DNA from: Capilliphycus robustus
Lineage (GTDB): Bacteria > Cyanobacteriota > Cyanobacteriia > Cyanobacteriales > Microcoleaceae
Length of the DNA: 64,000 nucleotides
Reading direction: 5' to 3'
NCBI RefSeq assembly: GCF_034932365.1
Contig: NZ_JAYGHR010000082.1
Location: 12,126-76,125, forward strand
Under the pieces are notes generated by a model. It saw only the letters and a list, made by a program, of their open reading frames with translations. It ran no database searches and had not been told where the DNA came from. This document shows positions 43,323 to 52,481 of this stretch, one piece after another (the first letter of the stretch is position 1; every line of letters begins with the position of its first letter). The translations under genes and the position numbers were made by a program.

Positions 43323-46300
43323 CTAACGATGCAAAACTGTAAATTGAACAGTTGTCCATTGATCACTTGCAAAAACTTCACGTTTTATATCACCACTACT
43401 CTTTTGCTCGGGGCTTTGGTCTTCAGTTGTAGGATATTCTTCTAAGGGATTGATAGGAATATCCTGTGTTGCTTGTTTGTCTTGATCGAGAGGCGGTAAT
43501 TCATACAATCGAAAGTTAATATCACCAACGTAAGCAATCACTTTAAAGATATTCTTTGAATTTTCACTCTTTTCAATATAGGGTAAGCGAATTGTTCCTT
43601 TTTGTTGGGCATCAAGAGTTATAATCTCCAGTCCCATTGTGTCCTTTAATACCGGACGAATTGCCCAGTTAGGTTGTAAATTAAACACGGCAATATTTAA
43701 AGCCGTTTTACTGTGATTTTGAATTTCTAGCCAATAGGTTTCATCTTGATTGATTGTTACTTCAGCAGGATTTTCGGCCGGGTTTAAATTTTGATTCGGG
43801 TTGAGTTCTGTTGTCAGCCGAACTGCAATTTTATCCGCCAAACGAGACATTGGATTATTATTGTCTAGTGTTTGAACGATTTGATATTTAGTTATATGAA
43901 TCAGACGTTGAATAAGACGAGATGCTGACTGAGGTTCATTTACTCTTAACACGGGTTGCAGAATGATGGGAGTTTGAGTTTTATCGCAAATTTCATAAAC
44001 TACCTCATTCATTTTTACTTGATATTGTATGGCTTTTTCTTCATCTAAAATGATGACTCGTACAAAATAATCTGCTTGCTCAAATTCATCAGTAAACTCG
44101 ATCCAAGTTTTTCTAAAAGTTAAATCTTTGATTTTTTGTAAAGCGATCTGTTGATTAACTTCGGTTGTTATAGTATCATCTTCAAGTAGGTAAACTTTGC
44201 GAACTAAATTGGGCGAAGCTAAAGTTAACATCCCCCAGTCACCTACTTCAACAGGTTTTTCTGAAAAAATAGTTTGAATTTGTCCCCAAGATTCACCTGC
44301 CCCTACTTCAATCAGTCGTACTAAAGCTAACTGTTCCTCTTCAGAAAAGGTTGTTGTACCAAAGGGATAAAGAATAAATTCTGCTCCTTTTATAAAACCT
44401 TGAACTTCACCAATATTCAATTGAATTCGTTTTTTATCCGAATCAACTTTACTCACAGTTGCAGTGTATTTAGTTGGAATGTATTTCCATCCAAAGATTA
44501 AGCGATCGCCTTCACCTTTTAACATCGGGATTTGCTTCTCAAATTGATTGCTAACTTTCGCTTTGACGCAATCATGCAACATTTGGTATTTCATCGATTT
44601 CAAGGGGGTTTTCGCCAACGTTTGCAGTAGGTAGTATGTGAAAGCACCCATCCGTTGTCCATCAAAAACTCCTTCATAAGCCTGTTCAATTGGACGGCAA
44701 GCGGTCAATAATACACAACCTTCTTTCGGTAATATTTCTGTTCCAAAGATCCCATCATGGATTATACCACCTGAATTAACGCAGTCTAAAACCCCTGTTA
44801 CCATTAACTTTTTATCGACCATTTCCCGCAATAAAGAAGCGAGTTCTAAGTCTCGTAAATAGCGTCCGTTTGCGCTAACAACATCAGTCGGAACGATACC
44901 TGAATCAATTCCAGATTCTCCCTTGATTTCCGGGTAAATGGTTTTAGCACGGTCCCCATGTCCGGAAACATGAATATAAATGCGATCGCCTGGTTCTGCA
45001 ATGTCTCTAATTTGTTTGAAGGCTGCGACAATATTTTCATAAGTGGGTAATTGTTCGGGCGGTTCAATGGGTTGATCGGGATTTTCGGAAATAGAAGCCG
45101 TAAGTTTAAAAATTTGCTTCGGAGGTGTGGATAATTGCCGAAGAAAAGATTCAGCTTGGTTAATATCCCGCACACACCCTCTCAAATTTTTGTAAGATCC
45201 CCCATCAGGTAAACGGTGCGGGAAATAAAAGTCAATTCCGATAAGTAAGGCGTATTCTACAAGACCTGCTTCTGACTTCCGTTCGAGATCTTCTGCAAAA
45301 CGAGCATATTCTCCACCCAAACGCTTTAACACTTTTGCCGTTACTTCTGCAAAAGGTTGAATCTGTTCTTGTTCGTCTTGGTTATCAGCTTGTTGAGGAT
45401 TTTTTAGCAAAGCAGCAAATTCTTGCAACGTTTTTCCTAGTCGTGCGGCGACATATTTAGAAACGGCATCCAGAACTGTAAGAGAATCTGATTGAGGAGT
45501 AGAATTCAGCAACAATTCTCGTACTCCGTCCATAAAATCATATTGAACTGCATCAGGATTAGTGTTGGGTTTAATCTCAGATACAGGCTTCAGTAACCCT
45601 CCCAAAAACACCTCGGCAATATGAACTTGTTTAGATTCAGGTAGCATAGTATCTTGAATGATGCGAACCACAGGTAAACAAATTGTTGGCGCAGCAGACA
45701 GTAAACCCGCAAGCCGACGAGCCATCGGAGACGCATTCAAGCGGAACCCTTGAACTCGTTCTTCTGCCGATAAGGAGGTTGAGTTATCTTCGGGCGCTAT
45801 TTCTTCGGTGCAGTATGGATTTTTATCAAAAACAAAACCGGGAGTCCAAACATTACCCTGACCCGATACCATTTGACTCCAAGTGGCTGCTATCTCCGGT
45901 TCGAGGGTGAGGACGGGAACTTTAATTCCTTGCTCGAAATCTTCATCATCCCAGAGTGAAGATACCTGCATTTGCAAAGCAGTATTCGCAACTCCAGGCG
46001 TTAGTCCAGAAAACCGTGCCGAGGTTGCAAAACCCAAAGCCGTTCTTGTCCATAACCACTCGGGCAACATCTGTACCACCGCCATCGGCCCGTTTTCTGC
46101 CCAGACTTGCAAAGCGGGTAAAATATCGCCATTCCTCCACATGGCTGAAACGCAATCACTAACCACCAAAACTAACCGACGCTTTGCCGGATCGATTAAT
46201 TCCCTCGGACTGTGTAGGCGGGGGTAATTTGTTGTTACTCCGATTCCGGCTCGTAGATAAATGGTTTTCTGTTGCTCGTCATTGACCAATGCCCAGGTTC

Positions 46301-46919
46301 TCACATCTCGAAATGCACCGTAATGTTCTAGCAGTCGCTTCAGTTCAGTAACGGTGTGTCGCCATATTACCATCGAAATGCTTTCATCAACGACGAGGGC
46401 AATTTCTAGCCAGGGTTCTTGCAGAGGTTGGAGAACGGGAATACAGAGTCCTTCGGCAGCAGTCCGTTCAGCAGTTGCAGTTTCATTGATCTGCGTTGCT
46501 TTAGGGGAGGGAACCCGACTCATCAAAGGACGCAAGGCTCGGGCTAGAGATAAAGGTTCTCGCAGTGAGGGCGCATCCGGTACCGCTAAGGACAGCGTTC
46601 CTGTGGTTGTAGAGCGTTGACGGTTGGATTGAGTCTTTGGGTAAATTCCGGCTTTGGGGTAGTCTTCAAAAATGGGGTCAATGACGGGTTTTTCTGGAAC
46701 GGGTCCAGGAGAATCAACTGGGGTGATGGTGCGTGGAGAATTAACGGACGGTAAAGGGTTGATAGGGGACGCTGGTGCAACAATTGGCTTTCTAGAGGAA
46801 GGTTGAACAGAAGATAAGGGTTCACCCGAGCGCTGTTGGAGGAAAAGCCACAAAATCTCTGCGATTTCTTCTCCTGTCAAATCAAATTCTGCACCCAAAG
46901 CTGCAATTAATCGCTCCAT
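43323..46919 (-). CDS. vWA-caspase protein of a vWA-MoxR-VMAP system, caspase site altered
   Basis: 1198 residues. A short helical N-terminal domain (1-40), a Pro-rich linker, a vWA-like domain with MIDAS-like DESIS (near 176), then a caspase (C14) domain (about 560-790): VEYALLIGIDFYFP, the His in IHVSGHGDR (near 653), and LDCVNSGG (near 713) where active family members have D-C/S-C-H-S-G. The Cys-His of that motif is therefore Val-Asn here. GCVLLTACRPIEQAYEG and a beta-rich DUF4384-like C-terminal region (about 800-1190) follow. Start overlaps the MoxR stop (TAATG), so the two are translationally coupled. Effector or scaffold of the system. Confidence 0.85.
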   Translation of the reverse strand: MERLIAALGAEFDLTGEEIAEILWLFLQQRSGEPLSSVQPSSRKPIVAPASPINPLPSVNSPRTITPVDSPGPVPEKPVIDPIFEDYPKAGIYPKTQSNRQRSTTTGTLSLAVPDAPSLREPLSLARALRPLMSRVPSPKATQINETATAERTAAEGLCIPVLQPLQEPWLEIALVVDESISMVIWRHTVTELKRLLEHYGAFRDVRTWALVNDEQQKTIYLRAGIGVTTNYPRLHSPRELIDPAKRRLVLVVSDCVSAMWRNGDILPALQVWAENGPMAVVQMLPEWLWTRTALGFATSARFSGLTPGVANTALQMQVSSLWDDEDFEQGIKVPVLTLEPEIAATWSQMVSGQGNVWTPGFVFDKNPYCTEEIAPEDNSTSLSAEERVQGFRLNASPMARRLAGLLSAAPTICLPVVRIIQDTMLPESKQVHIAEVFLGGLLKPVSEIKPNTNPDAVQYDFMDGVRELLLNSTPQSDSLTVLDAVSKYVAARLGKTLQEFAALLKNPQQADNQDEQEQIQPFAEVTAKVLKRLGGEYARFAEDLERKSEAGLVEYALLIGIDFYFPHRLPDGGSYKNLRGCVRDINQAESFLRQLSTPPKQIFKLTASISENPDQPIEPPEQLPTYENIVAAFKQIRDIAEPGDRIYIHVSGHGDRAKTIYPEIKGESGIDSGIVPTDVVSANGRYLRDLELASLLREMVDKKLMVTGVLDCVNSGGIIHDGIFGTEILPKEGCVLLTACRPIEQAYEGVFDGQRMGAFTYYLLQTLAKTPLKSMKYQMLHDCVKAKVSNQFEKQIPMLKGEGDRLIFGWKYIPTKYTATVSKVDSDKKRIQLNIGEVQGFIKGAEFILYPFGTTTFSEEEQLALVRLIEVGAGESWGQIQTIFSEKPVEVGDWGMLTLASPNLVRKVYLLEDDTITTEVNQQIALQKIKDLTFRKTWIEFTDEFEQADYFVRVIILDEEKAIQYQVKMNEVVYEICDKTQTPIILQPVLRVNEPQSASRLIQRLIHITKYQIVQTLDNNNPMSRLADKIAVRLTTELNPNQNLNPAENPAEVTINQDETYWLEIQNHSKTALNIAVFNLQPNWAIRPVLKDTMGLEIITLDAQQKGTIRLPYIEKSENSKNIFKVIAYVGDINFRLYELPPLDQDKQATQDIPINPLEEYPTTEDQSPEQKSSGDIKREVFASDQWTTVQFTVLHR

Positions 46920-47989
46920 TATCTGTTGTCCTCCGCACTGGTTAACCGTTTGAACAGCAGTTTCTTAATTTCTTCTTGGTCGGCTTCGTTGGGACGAAAT
47001 TGGCGTGTGATCAGATAAACAGCATTCAACAATTGATCGGTTGCCAATTGATTAGTTACGTCAGGGTTAATAAAATCTTCAATGAAACTGTTAATTTGGG
47101 ATTGAGCTTGCTGCCATTGTTGCTCGTCTAAATCTGCTTTGAGATGGGCTTCAACAATTGTTTTGAGCGTTGCTTCATCGGGGTCAGGCATTTTCACCCG
47201 CAAACATCGTCTTAAGAATGCAGGCGGGAAATCTCGCTCTCCGTTACTGGTCATTACAATCAATGGAAATGCAGAGCAACAAACCCGACCTTCTCGAATT
47301 GTAGCCTTTATTCCCTTATCTTTTGTTCCAATTTGGACTTGAGATTTTCTTTCTGAAATACGAACCAATTCGGGAATCTCAAATTCTCCTTCTTCAAACA
47401 GATTGAGTAAATCGTTGGGTAAGTTGATGTCACTTTTATCGATTTCATCAATTAACAGAACCCGAGGATATTGACTCGGTAAAAAAGCGGTTCCCACCGC
47501 ATTAAGCTGAATATATTGACCAATATTAGCCAGAGGATCTTGAGTAGAATTCTCCTGTGTATTCAATTGGGCATCTTGCAAACGGGCGATCGCATCATAG
47601 CGATACAAACCATCATCTAAGGTTGAACGGGCAGTAATTGGCCATGCCAACACAGGGCCTAATTGTAGTTCTTCGGCGATCGCATAGGCGAGAGAAGTTT
47701 TTCCCGATCCGGGTTTACCTGTTATTAATAACGGGCGTCGTAGATAAAGGGCAGCATTAACAGCATTCACGACTTCTTCTTGATTCTTTTGGATACGAAA
47801 AGATTGACCTCGGCTTCGATCTCGTTCCGCTTTTTTGGCTAGTTCTTGTATGTTCTGCCAGCGTTTTTTGATCTCATCAATCTCATGATTCCCTAAATTG
47901 CTAAATTTGCGCCACCTGGGAGGGAGAGGAAGCCGTTGTATTTCGTCATGGGATCTATTTGATCCGCGAAAAATTTTCCAGTCTGTCAT
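46919..47989 (-). CDS. MoxR-type AAA+ ATPase
   Basis: 356 residues. Walker A GKPGSGKTSL (91-100), Walker B VLLIDEIDKSD (178-187), and the sensor/arginine-finger stretch MTSNGERDFPPAFLRRC are intact. MoxR ATPases work with vWA proteins as remodelling or chaperone pairs. It is the middle gene of three: 41 bp after the CHAT-VMAP gene and overlapping the vWA-caspase gene by one base. In the vWA-MoxR-VMAP systems it is thought to transduce a signal by ATP use. Confidence 0.93.
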   Translation of the reverse strand: MTDWKIFRGSNRSHDEIQRLPLPPRWRKFSNLGNHEIDEIKKRWQNIQELAKKAERDRSRGQSFRIQKNQEEVVNAVNAALYLRRPLLITGKPGSGKTSLAYAIAEELQLGPVLAWPITARSTLDDGLYRYDAIARLQDAQLNTQENSTQDPLANIGQYIQLNAVGTAFLPSQYPRVLLIDEIDKSDINLPNDLLNLFEEGEFEIPELVRISERKSQVQIGTKDKGIKATIREGRVCCSAFPLIVMTSNGERDFPPAFLRRCLRVKMPDPDEATLKTIVEAHLKADLDEQQWQQAQSQINSFIEDFINPDVTNQLATDQLLNAVYLITRQFRPNEADQEEIKKLLFKRLTSAEDNR

Positions 47990-48030
47990 TACCTTTTATG
48001 ATCTCCTTAGTTGATGATTACTGCGAATTA

Positions 48031-49983
48031 CTATTGTCCTGTTGGTCTTAACTGATCATTTCCAAGAGAACGAGGCATCCGCTCAGGATTATCGCATAAA
48101 AAGCACAAATAAGACCCTAAATGTTCTTTCGGATATTCGTTTGAATAAGCATCTTCCCATTGTTGTATTTTAATCTGTTGAAAAAGATTGTTCAAATTCA
48201 TCATTAAATTATAACTTAACAGTTTATTGAATTCCTCTTCCCACTTCTGCCTCTGCTCCGGCAAAGATTCGCATCCTGCCCAAATAGCAAAAGGAATTCC
48301 CGATCTTAAAATGACTTTAAACAGTTCTTTATGAGCATTTTTTGATCGAGACAAACTCATTACTTTTAGTCCTAACTTTTTTTCTTGTTCTAACTTTAGT
48401 TTCATTTTTTTGCCATCATTATTTGTGTAAATATTAATACAATCTAAATGTTCAAATTTTTGTACAATTTCCTTTTCAGTCCGTTGAACTGTAAAAAAAT
48501 CTTTCCAATCTTTCCATTTTTTCTTAAGTTCATTCTTCAGTTGAGGATCATAAAACCGATCATAAGAACGAACAACCATAATATATTTACTACTCAGCAC
48601 AACTTGATCGCCAAATGTATCATCTTTGATTTTCCAACGATAAACCTGTTCACCCAAGTATTCCCAAGGCAAAAATAACTCGATAACTAAATCGTATAAA
48701 TTATCATCACTATTAAGATGGGAACAACTTAGACGAATAAATTTATCCAATTTCTGGGGAGCTTCATTCAATGTACATTCCACACCTTTTTGTTCTTTAT
48801 TATCATCTAAATCTAAAGGAATCAGGTCTTTTGGGCTGGTTTCATCTGGAAGCAGCCAAGCGTTCATCAAAAATTGATTATTCTTAGATGGGTGGTTTTC
48901 CAAAGTAACCATCAAATAAGATTGAGTGACTTGATTTGATAAATTAGATGGTTTTGACTCTGATAAGGAAGGTAATTTTATCTTCAAATTCTCGGCTTCG
49001 GTTTGAAGCCAACTTTCTAATTCTTGACGAATTGATAGTTCAATGCGATCATCTAGAGATAACTGTCTGACAAACTCTATAATTCGAGGAAGATTCTGAT
49101 CTTGATGGGGAGGAGTATCCAGCAAAATATTCATAAGCTTACTTTGCTCTCCTTCTTGATAACCATGAATTTCCAGATGGTGATCAATAGCTTCTCGTAG
49201 AACATTTGTCGCCGTTGATCTTAATATTTTTATCTTGACTTTTTTAAGCAGTTCAATCAATTGATCTTCGGAAGTTCCAGACAAAAGTTTGGGAGTGGAG
49301 GAAATAGATAAAGCATTGGTTATACTACTGTTGGAATTGACATATAAACAAGCAATATATTTAGAAGGGGTTGGATGAATTTCAGAAGGATTGGCTTGAT
49401 TGGCCCTTCCCCTTCCCATATCTATATATTCATCAATCAATCCAAACTGACTTGAATGCTTGCCTCGAATTGCATTAATACCATGTTTATAAGCATATTC
49501 TATAGGGCTACCTTCACCTAAGCTTGTATAGAAACTGCGGCTAAATGTGATAGCAACATCATCTGGGATAAACCCGCACATTCCCACAGCATAATTGACA
49601 TATTGACTGAGGGCTTTTGCTTGAATATAAGAATGACAAGCATTGAGCAAGACACACTCCAAAGTTTGATTTTGCTCAACCAAAATTTTGACTAAGTTAA
49701 CTAAAACTTCTGTTTGAAGTAAAAACGGATCTTCCCGTTCATCGAGTAAACATAATCCCTGTTCTCCGCTTCCATGTCCACAAAAGTGAAGGATGTGGGG
49801 ATTTTCACGCAGTAAGTATTTTTGTAAATCCTCATAAGTGGTTGCCAGTCGCTCTTTAAAGTCAAAATTATCAGGCTTTTTGGCACTCCCTAAAACTTCC
49901 CTAATCGTTTTTATTTCTGAATTCAACTTCAAATTTTGAGTGCTTTGAGGATTTGCCTCAAAAAGTAAAATCCTTTTCTTCAT
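48031..49983 (-). CDS. CHAT protease-VMAP protein
   Basis: 650 residues. Residues 1-190 are a CHAT (caspase-like) protease with catalytic His70 in HFCGHGSG and Cys116 in LLNACHS, both intact. About 225-345 is a helical middle (VMAP-M/effector-associated-like) domain; about 355-650 matches the VMAP C-terminal domain (IELFLPWEYLG, FAIWAGCESLPEQRQKWEEE, FLCDNPERMP). VMAP proteins are the third part of vWA-MoxR ternary conflict systems. It is the first gene of the operon. A short TAGGAA lies close to the ATG. Confidence 0.88.
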   Translation of the reverse strand: MKKRILLFEANPQSTQNLKLNSEIKTIREVLGSAKKPDNFDFKERLATTYEDLQKYLLRENPHILHFCGHGSGEQGLCLLDEREDPFLLQTEVLVNLVKILVEQNQTLECVLLNACHSYIQAKALSQYVNYAVGMCGFIPDDVAITFSRSFYTSLGEGSPIEYAYKHGINAIRGKHSSQFGLIDEYIDMGRGRANQANPSEIHPTPSKYIACLYVNSNSSITNALSISSTPKLLSGTSEDQLIELLKKVKIKILRSTATNVLREAIDHHLEIHGYQEGEQSKLMNILLDTPPHQDQNLPRIIEFVRQLSLDDRIELSIRQELESWLQTEAENLKIKLPSLSESKPSNLSNQVTQSYLMVTLENHPSKNNQFLMNAWLLPDETSPKDLIPLDLDDNKEQKGVECTLNEAPQKLDKFIRLSCSHLNSDDNLYDLVIELFLPWEYLGEQVYRWKIKDDTFGDQVVLSSKYIMVVRSYDRFYDPQLKNELKKKWKDWKDFFTVQRTEKEIVQKFEHLDCINIYTNNDGKKMKLKLEQEKKLGLKVMSLSRSKNAHKELFKVILRSGIPFAIWAGCESLPEQRQKWEEEFNKLLSYNLMMNLNNLFQQIKIQQWEDAYSNEYPKEHLGSYLCFLCDNPERMPRSLGNDQLRPTGQ

Positions 49984-50160
49984 TTCCTATTTAATGCCAA
50001 ATCGAAGTTTACTCATTATCTTAATCCCGTTTACATTTGATAGTCAACTAGCTTGAACCGATTTAAAGATTATACTCCTCAGTCATTTCACTGTCAATGT
50101 TTTTTCATATTTAACCCGGAAAAATTTACTGATTGATAAGCTTTTAAAAAGCAAATAAAT

Positions 50161-50460
50161 TCAACAATTATAACAAAAAAAATATCTAAAATTAGTCTCT
50201 TTGTTGAAAGAATATAAATGATTTTTACACCGCAGTTTCGGCTGAACCTCCTCCAAAAAATAATTCACCTTATTCTGACTTAACTGACTGTCAACATTCA
50301 ACCAACCGTTATCCCAAACAACATCCAGAACTTTTAGATAAGTTTGCCAAACATTCTTTTGTTTAAAGGTTTCATAGTGTTCTTCTGTCGCCTTATCAAT
50401 GAATTCTAAATCTTCATCAGAATAGCGAGGAGTTGGATTACCTTTTCTACTGAACGTCAT
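50161..50460 (-). CDS. Hypothetical protein, possibly a chimera or relic
   Basis: 99 residues from the ATG at 50460 (MTFSRKGNPTPRYSDEDLEF). Charged and soluble, with NVWQTYLKVLDVVWDNG and ending in FRYFFCYNC. No family recognised. Its ATG overlaps the stop of the broken oxidoreductase fragment upstream, so whether it is expressed is doubtful. Confidence 0.4.
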   Translation of the reverse strand: MTFSRKGNPTPRYSDEDLEFIDKATEEHYETFKQKNVWQTYLKVLDVVWDNGWLNVDSQLSQNKVNYFLEEVQPKLRCKNHLYSFNKETNFRYFFCYNC

Positions 50461-50661
50461 CCCGGCGTTTTCCAACCTGCAACTAAACCGCCTGCATAGC
50501 AACTCGCTTCTAACAAAGTCGCATCATAACCTTGTTTTGCAAGGTGATACGTTGCGCCTAAACCCGCCCAACCCGCACCGACAATGACACGGCAGTTGCT
50601 CTACGCAGGCGTGACCCCAAGACCGCACTGCCTCAACTTTTGGAGATTGTATTTCAGACAT
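50461..50661 (-). pseudogene. N-terminal fragment of a FAD-dependent (carotenoid-type) oxidoreductase
   Basis: From an ATG at 50661: MSEIQSPKVEAVR, then about 34 bases of inserted sequence, then VGAGWAGLGATYHLAKQGYDA, LLEAS and AGGLVAGWKTPG, after which it ends. GAGWAGLG is the FAD-binding glycine motif. The rest of the gene (usually about 500 residues) is missing. Confidence 0.65.
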
Positions 50662-50696
50662 ATTTGGTTAAATTTTAGAGGTCAGATTTGATGATG

Positions 50697-51527
50697 TTAA
50701 ACAAGCGTTTGAGGATGAATAAACTGATATCCTGCTTCTTGAATCTTTTGACTAGAAACCCGCACATTATAAGGTCGATTATTTGGAAGAGAGACATCCC
50801 AAGTGACGTTCTGAAGGTCGTATTTTTCACACATTAAATCGATTAATTCTCGTCGAGTGAGACTAGAATTATCAACTAAATTGTAAATCCCTTCTAACTG
50901 ATGTTGACGGCTAAACTCTATCGCCCCGACAATATCATCTAAATGTACCCAAGCCGTGGGATAACGACCATTTCCCGGTTGAGTTGTCCCGAATATTCGA
51001 CTAAATATTTTGACAATTTCTCGACCTGGCCCATATATTCCCCCCAGTCGCAAAATACAAACTTTCAGATTTTCGGAGGCTAAATCTAATAATAGTTGTT
51101 CGGTTTTATAGATAATCTGTTGATTTTTATCAGCCGGAAAAACGGGTGAACTTTCATCAACTGTTACTCCATTTTGATCGCCGTATAACCCAAAACTTCC
51201 CGTATAAATTAAATGCCTAACTTCAGGAACTTGAGGTAAAACTGTTGCTAACGTTTGGGCGGTTTTCTGATAAGCGAGTTGATAGGCTTGCGGATCTCTG
51301 CCTTTTGATGCTACACTTAATAAAACAGTATTTTGACCCTGCAAAACTGACTTTAACGCCTCTGGATCATTCCCATTAACAACCACCACTCGGTTAGCGA
51401 TCTTTTCTAAACTTTCCACCCGTTGCGGAGTCGTGGTTGTCGCCGTAACCGTTAACTCAAGGGTTTGACTCCAATAACGAGAAACTGCACTCCCGACATA
51501 GCCACAGCCAATAATTGCAATATTCAT
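50697..51527 (-). CDS. NAD(P)-dependent epimerase/SDR-family protein
   Basis: 276 residues. Rossmann motif IIGCGYVGSAVSRYW at the N-terminus; the strand-end LLSVASKGRDP, IYTGSFGLYGDQNG and RLGGIYGPGR are typical of extended SDR sugar epimerase/dehydratase-like proteins. The Tyr-x-x-x-Lys pair is not obvious: IIYKTEQLL gives Y-K without the exact spacing, so catalysis may be unusual. It diverges from no partner; the NUDIX gene lies upstream on the same strand with an 85-bp gap. Confidence 0.82.
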   Translation of the reverse strand: MNIAIIGCGYVGSAVSRYWSQTLELTVTATTTTPQRVESLEKIANRVVVVNGNDPEALKSVLQGQNTVLLSVASKGRDPQAYQLAYQKTAQTLATVLPQVPEVRHLIYTGSFGLYGDQNGVTVDESSPVFPADKNQQIIYKTEQLLLDLASENLKVCILRLGGIYGPGREIVKIFSRIFGTTQPGNGRYPTAWVHLDDIVGAIEFSRQHQLEGIYNLVDNSSLTRRELIDLMCEKYDLQNVTWDVSLPNNRPYNVRVSSQKIQEAGYQFIHPQTLV

Positions 51528-51612
51528 GGATAATGATTGTTTGATAAAAACCTTTATTTATGATAGCAAGCTTAAGTCTTTTTTTCAGAATCTACTTTTT
51601 GAAGTCTCTGAC

Positions 51613-52197
51613 TTAGGACAACATTCCCAACTGTTTCAACCCGAGAAACAAAGCCGCCACTGTTCCCGCCACACAAATTTTACCTTGGCTAATATATTCT
51701 ATCACTTGCTCAACGGGAACTAAAATGACTTCTATTTCTTCAGTAATATCTAACTGACGTTCTTGTAACCGTTGAACATTAGATGCTAAAAATAAATGAA
51801 CTGAATTTGTATCTTTCACCGGATTATCGTATAATGTTGCTAACTTGATCATCGATTCGGCAACATAACCCGTTTCTTCAGTCAGTTCACGAGTTGCAGC
51901 GAATTCTGGACTTTCTTCAGTCGGGGAAAAACTGCCAGCCGGTAACTCTAATAAAACCTCACCAACGCCATGTCGATATTGACAAACAAAAACGATTTCA
52001 TTTTGCGGTGTTATCGGTAAAACCAAAGCAATATCCGGGCGAACATTCACAAAAAAATCATCAATAATTGTTCCATTCGGTAACTCAACTTTATCCAGTC
52101 TCACCCGACACCATTGATGATTAATGATAAATTGAGAATCTAATTGTTTCCACTTGGCGATTTTTTTCATAGTCAAAATTTTAGAGATAGTAGTCAT
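51613..52197 (-). CDS. NUDIX hydrolase
   Basis: 194 residues (or 185 from the second ATG, MKKIAKWKQL, at 52170). The NUDIX box is complete: GSFSPTEESPEFAATRELTEETGY gives G-x5-E-x7-REL-x-EE-x-G. The fold resembles ADP-ribose pyrophosphatase-type enzymes (ELPAGS before the box). It hydrolyses a nucleoside diphosphate linked to another moiety; the substrate cannot be fixed from sequence. Neither start has a clear ribosome site. Confidence 0.88.
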   Translation of the reverse strand: MTTISKILTMKKIAKWKQLDSQFIINHQWCRVRLDKVELPNGTIIDDFFVNVRPDIALVLPITPQNEIVFVCQYRHGVGEVLLELPAGSFSPTEESPEFAATRELTEETGYVAESMIKLATLYDNPVKDTNSVHLFLASNVQRLQERQLDITEEIEVILVPVEQVIEYISQGKICVAGTVAALFLGLKQLGMLS

Positions 52198-52339
52198 GTG
52201 TCTGGGGGTAATTCTTCCCGGATATTAAAGATAAACTGCTTGAATAATCTCTTGACAGCCTTCGTTTCACTTCAAGCGACACAAAAGAAGTCGGAAGTTG
52301 GGAGTTCACAAAGAAAAGAGTTCACAAGGAAAGGAGTTA

Positions 52340-52391
52340 CTGATGAACACTGTAAAAACTGGTCACTGGTCACTGTTCACTGTTCACTGTT
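52340..52391. repeat. Short tandem repeats (CACTGGT/CACTGTT type)
   Basis: Run of GGTCACT and GTTCACT heptamers. Same family as the arrays at 54490-54700 and 56527-56680. Located between the divergent NUDIX and AMIN genes. Confidence 0.7.
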
Positions 52392-52481
52392 TATTGCTTG
52401 CATTTTGACCTTAACCATGATAAGAAATGCTCAGAATGACTTATCTAAAACCGCTCAAACTTTAACCGTTACACAGGAACC

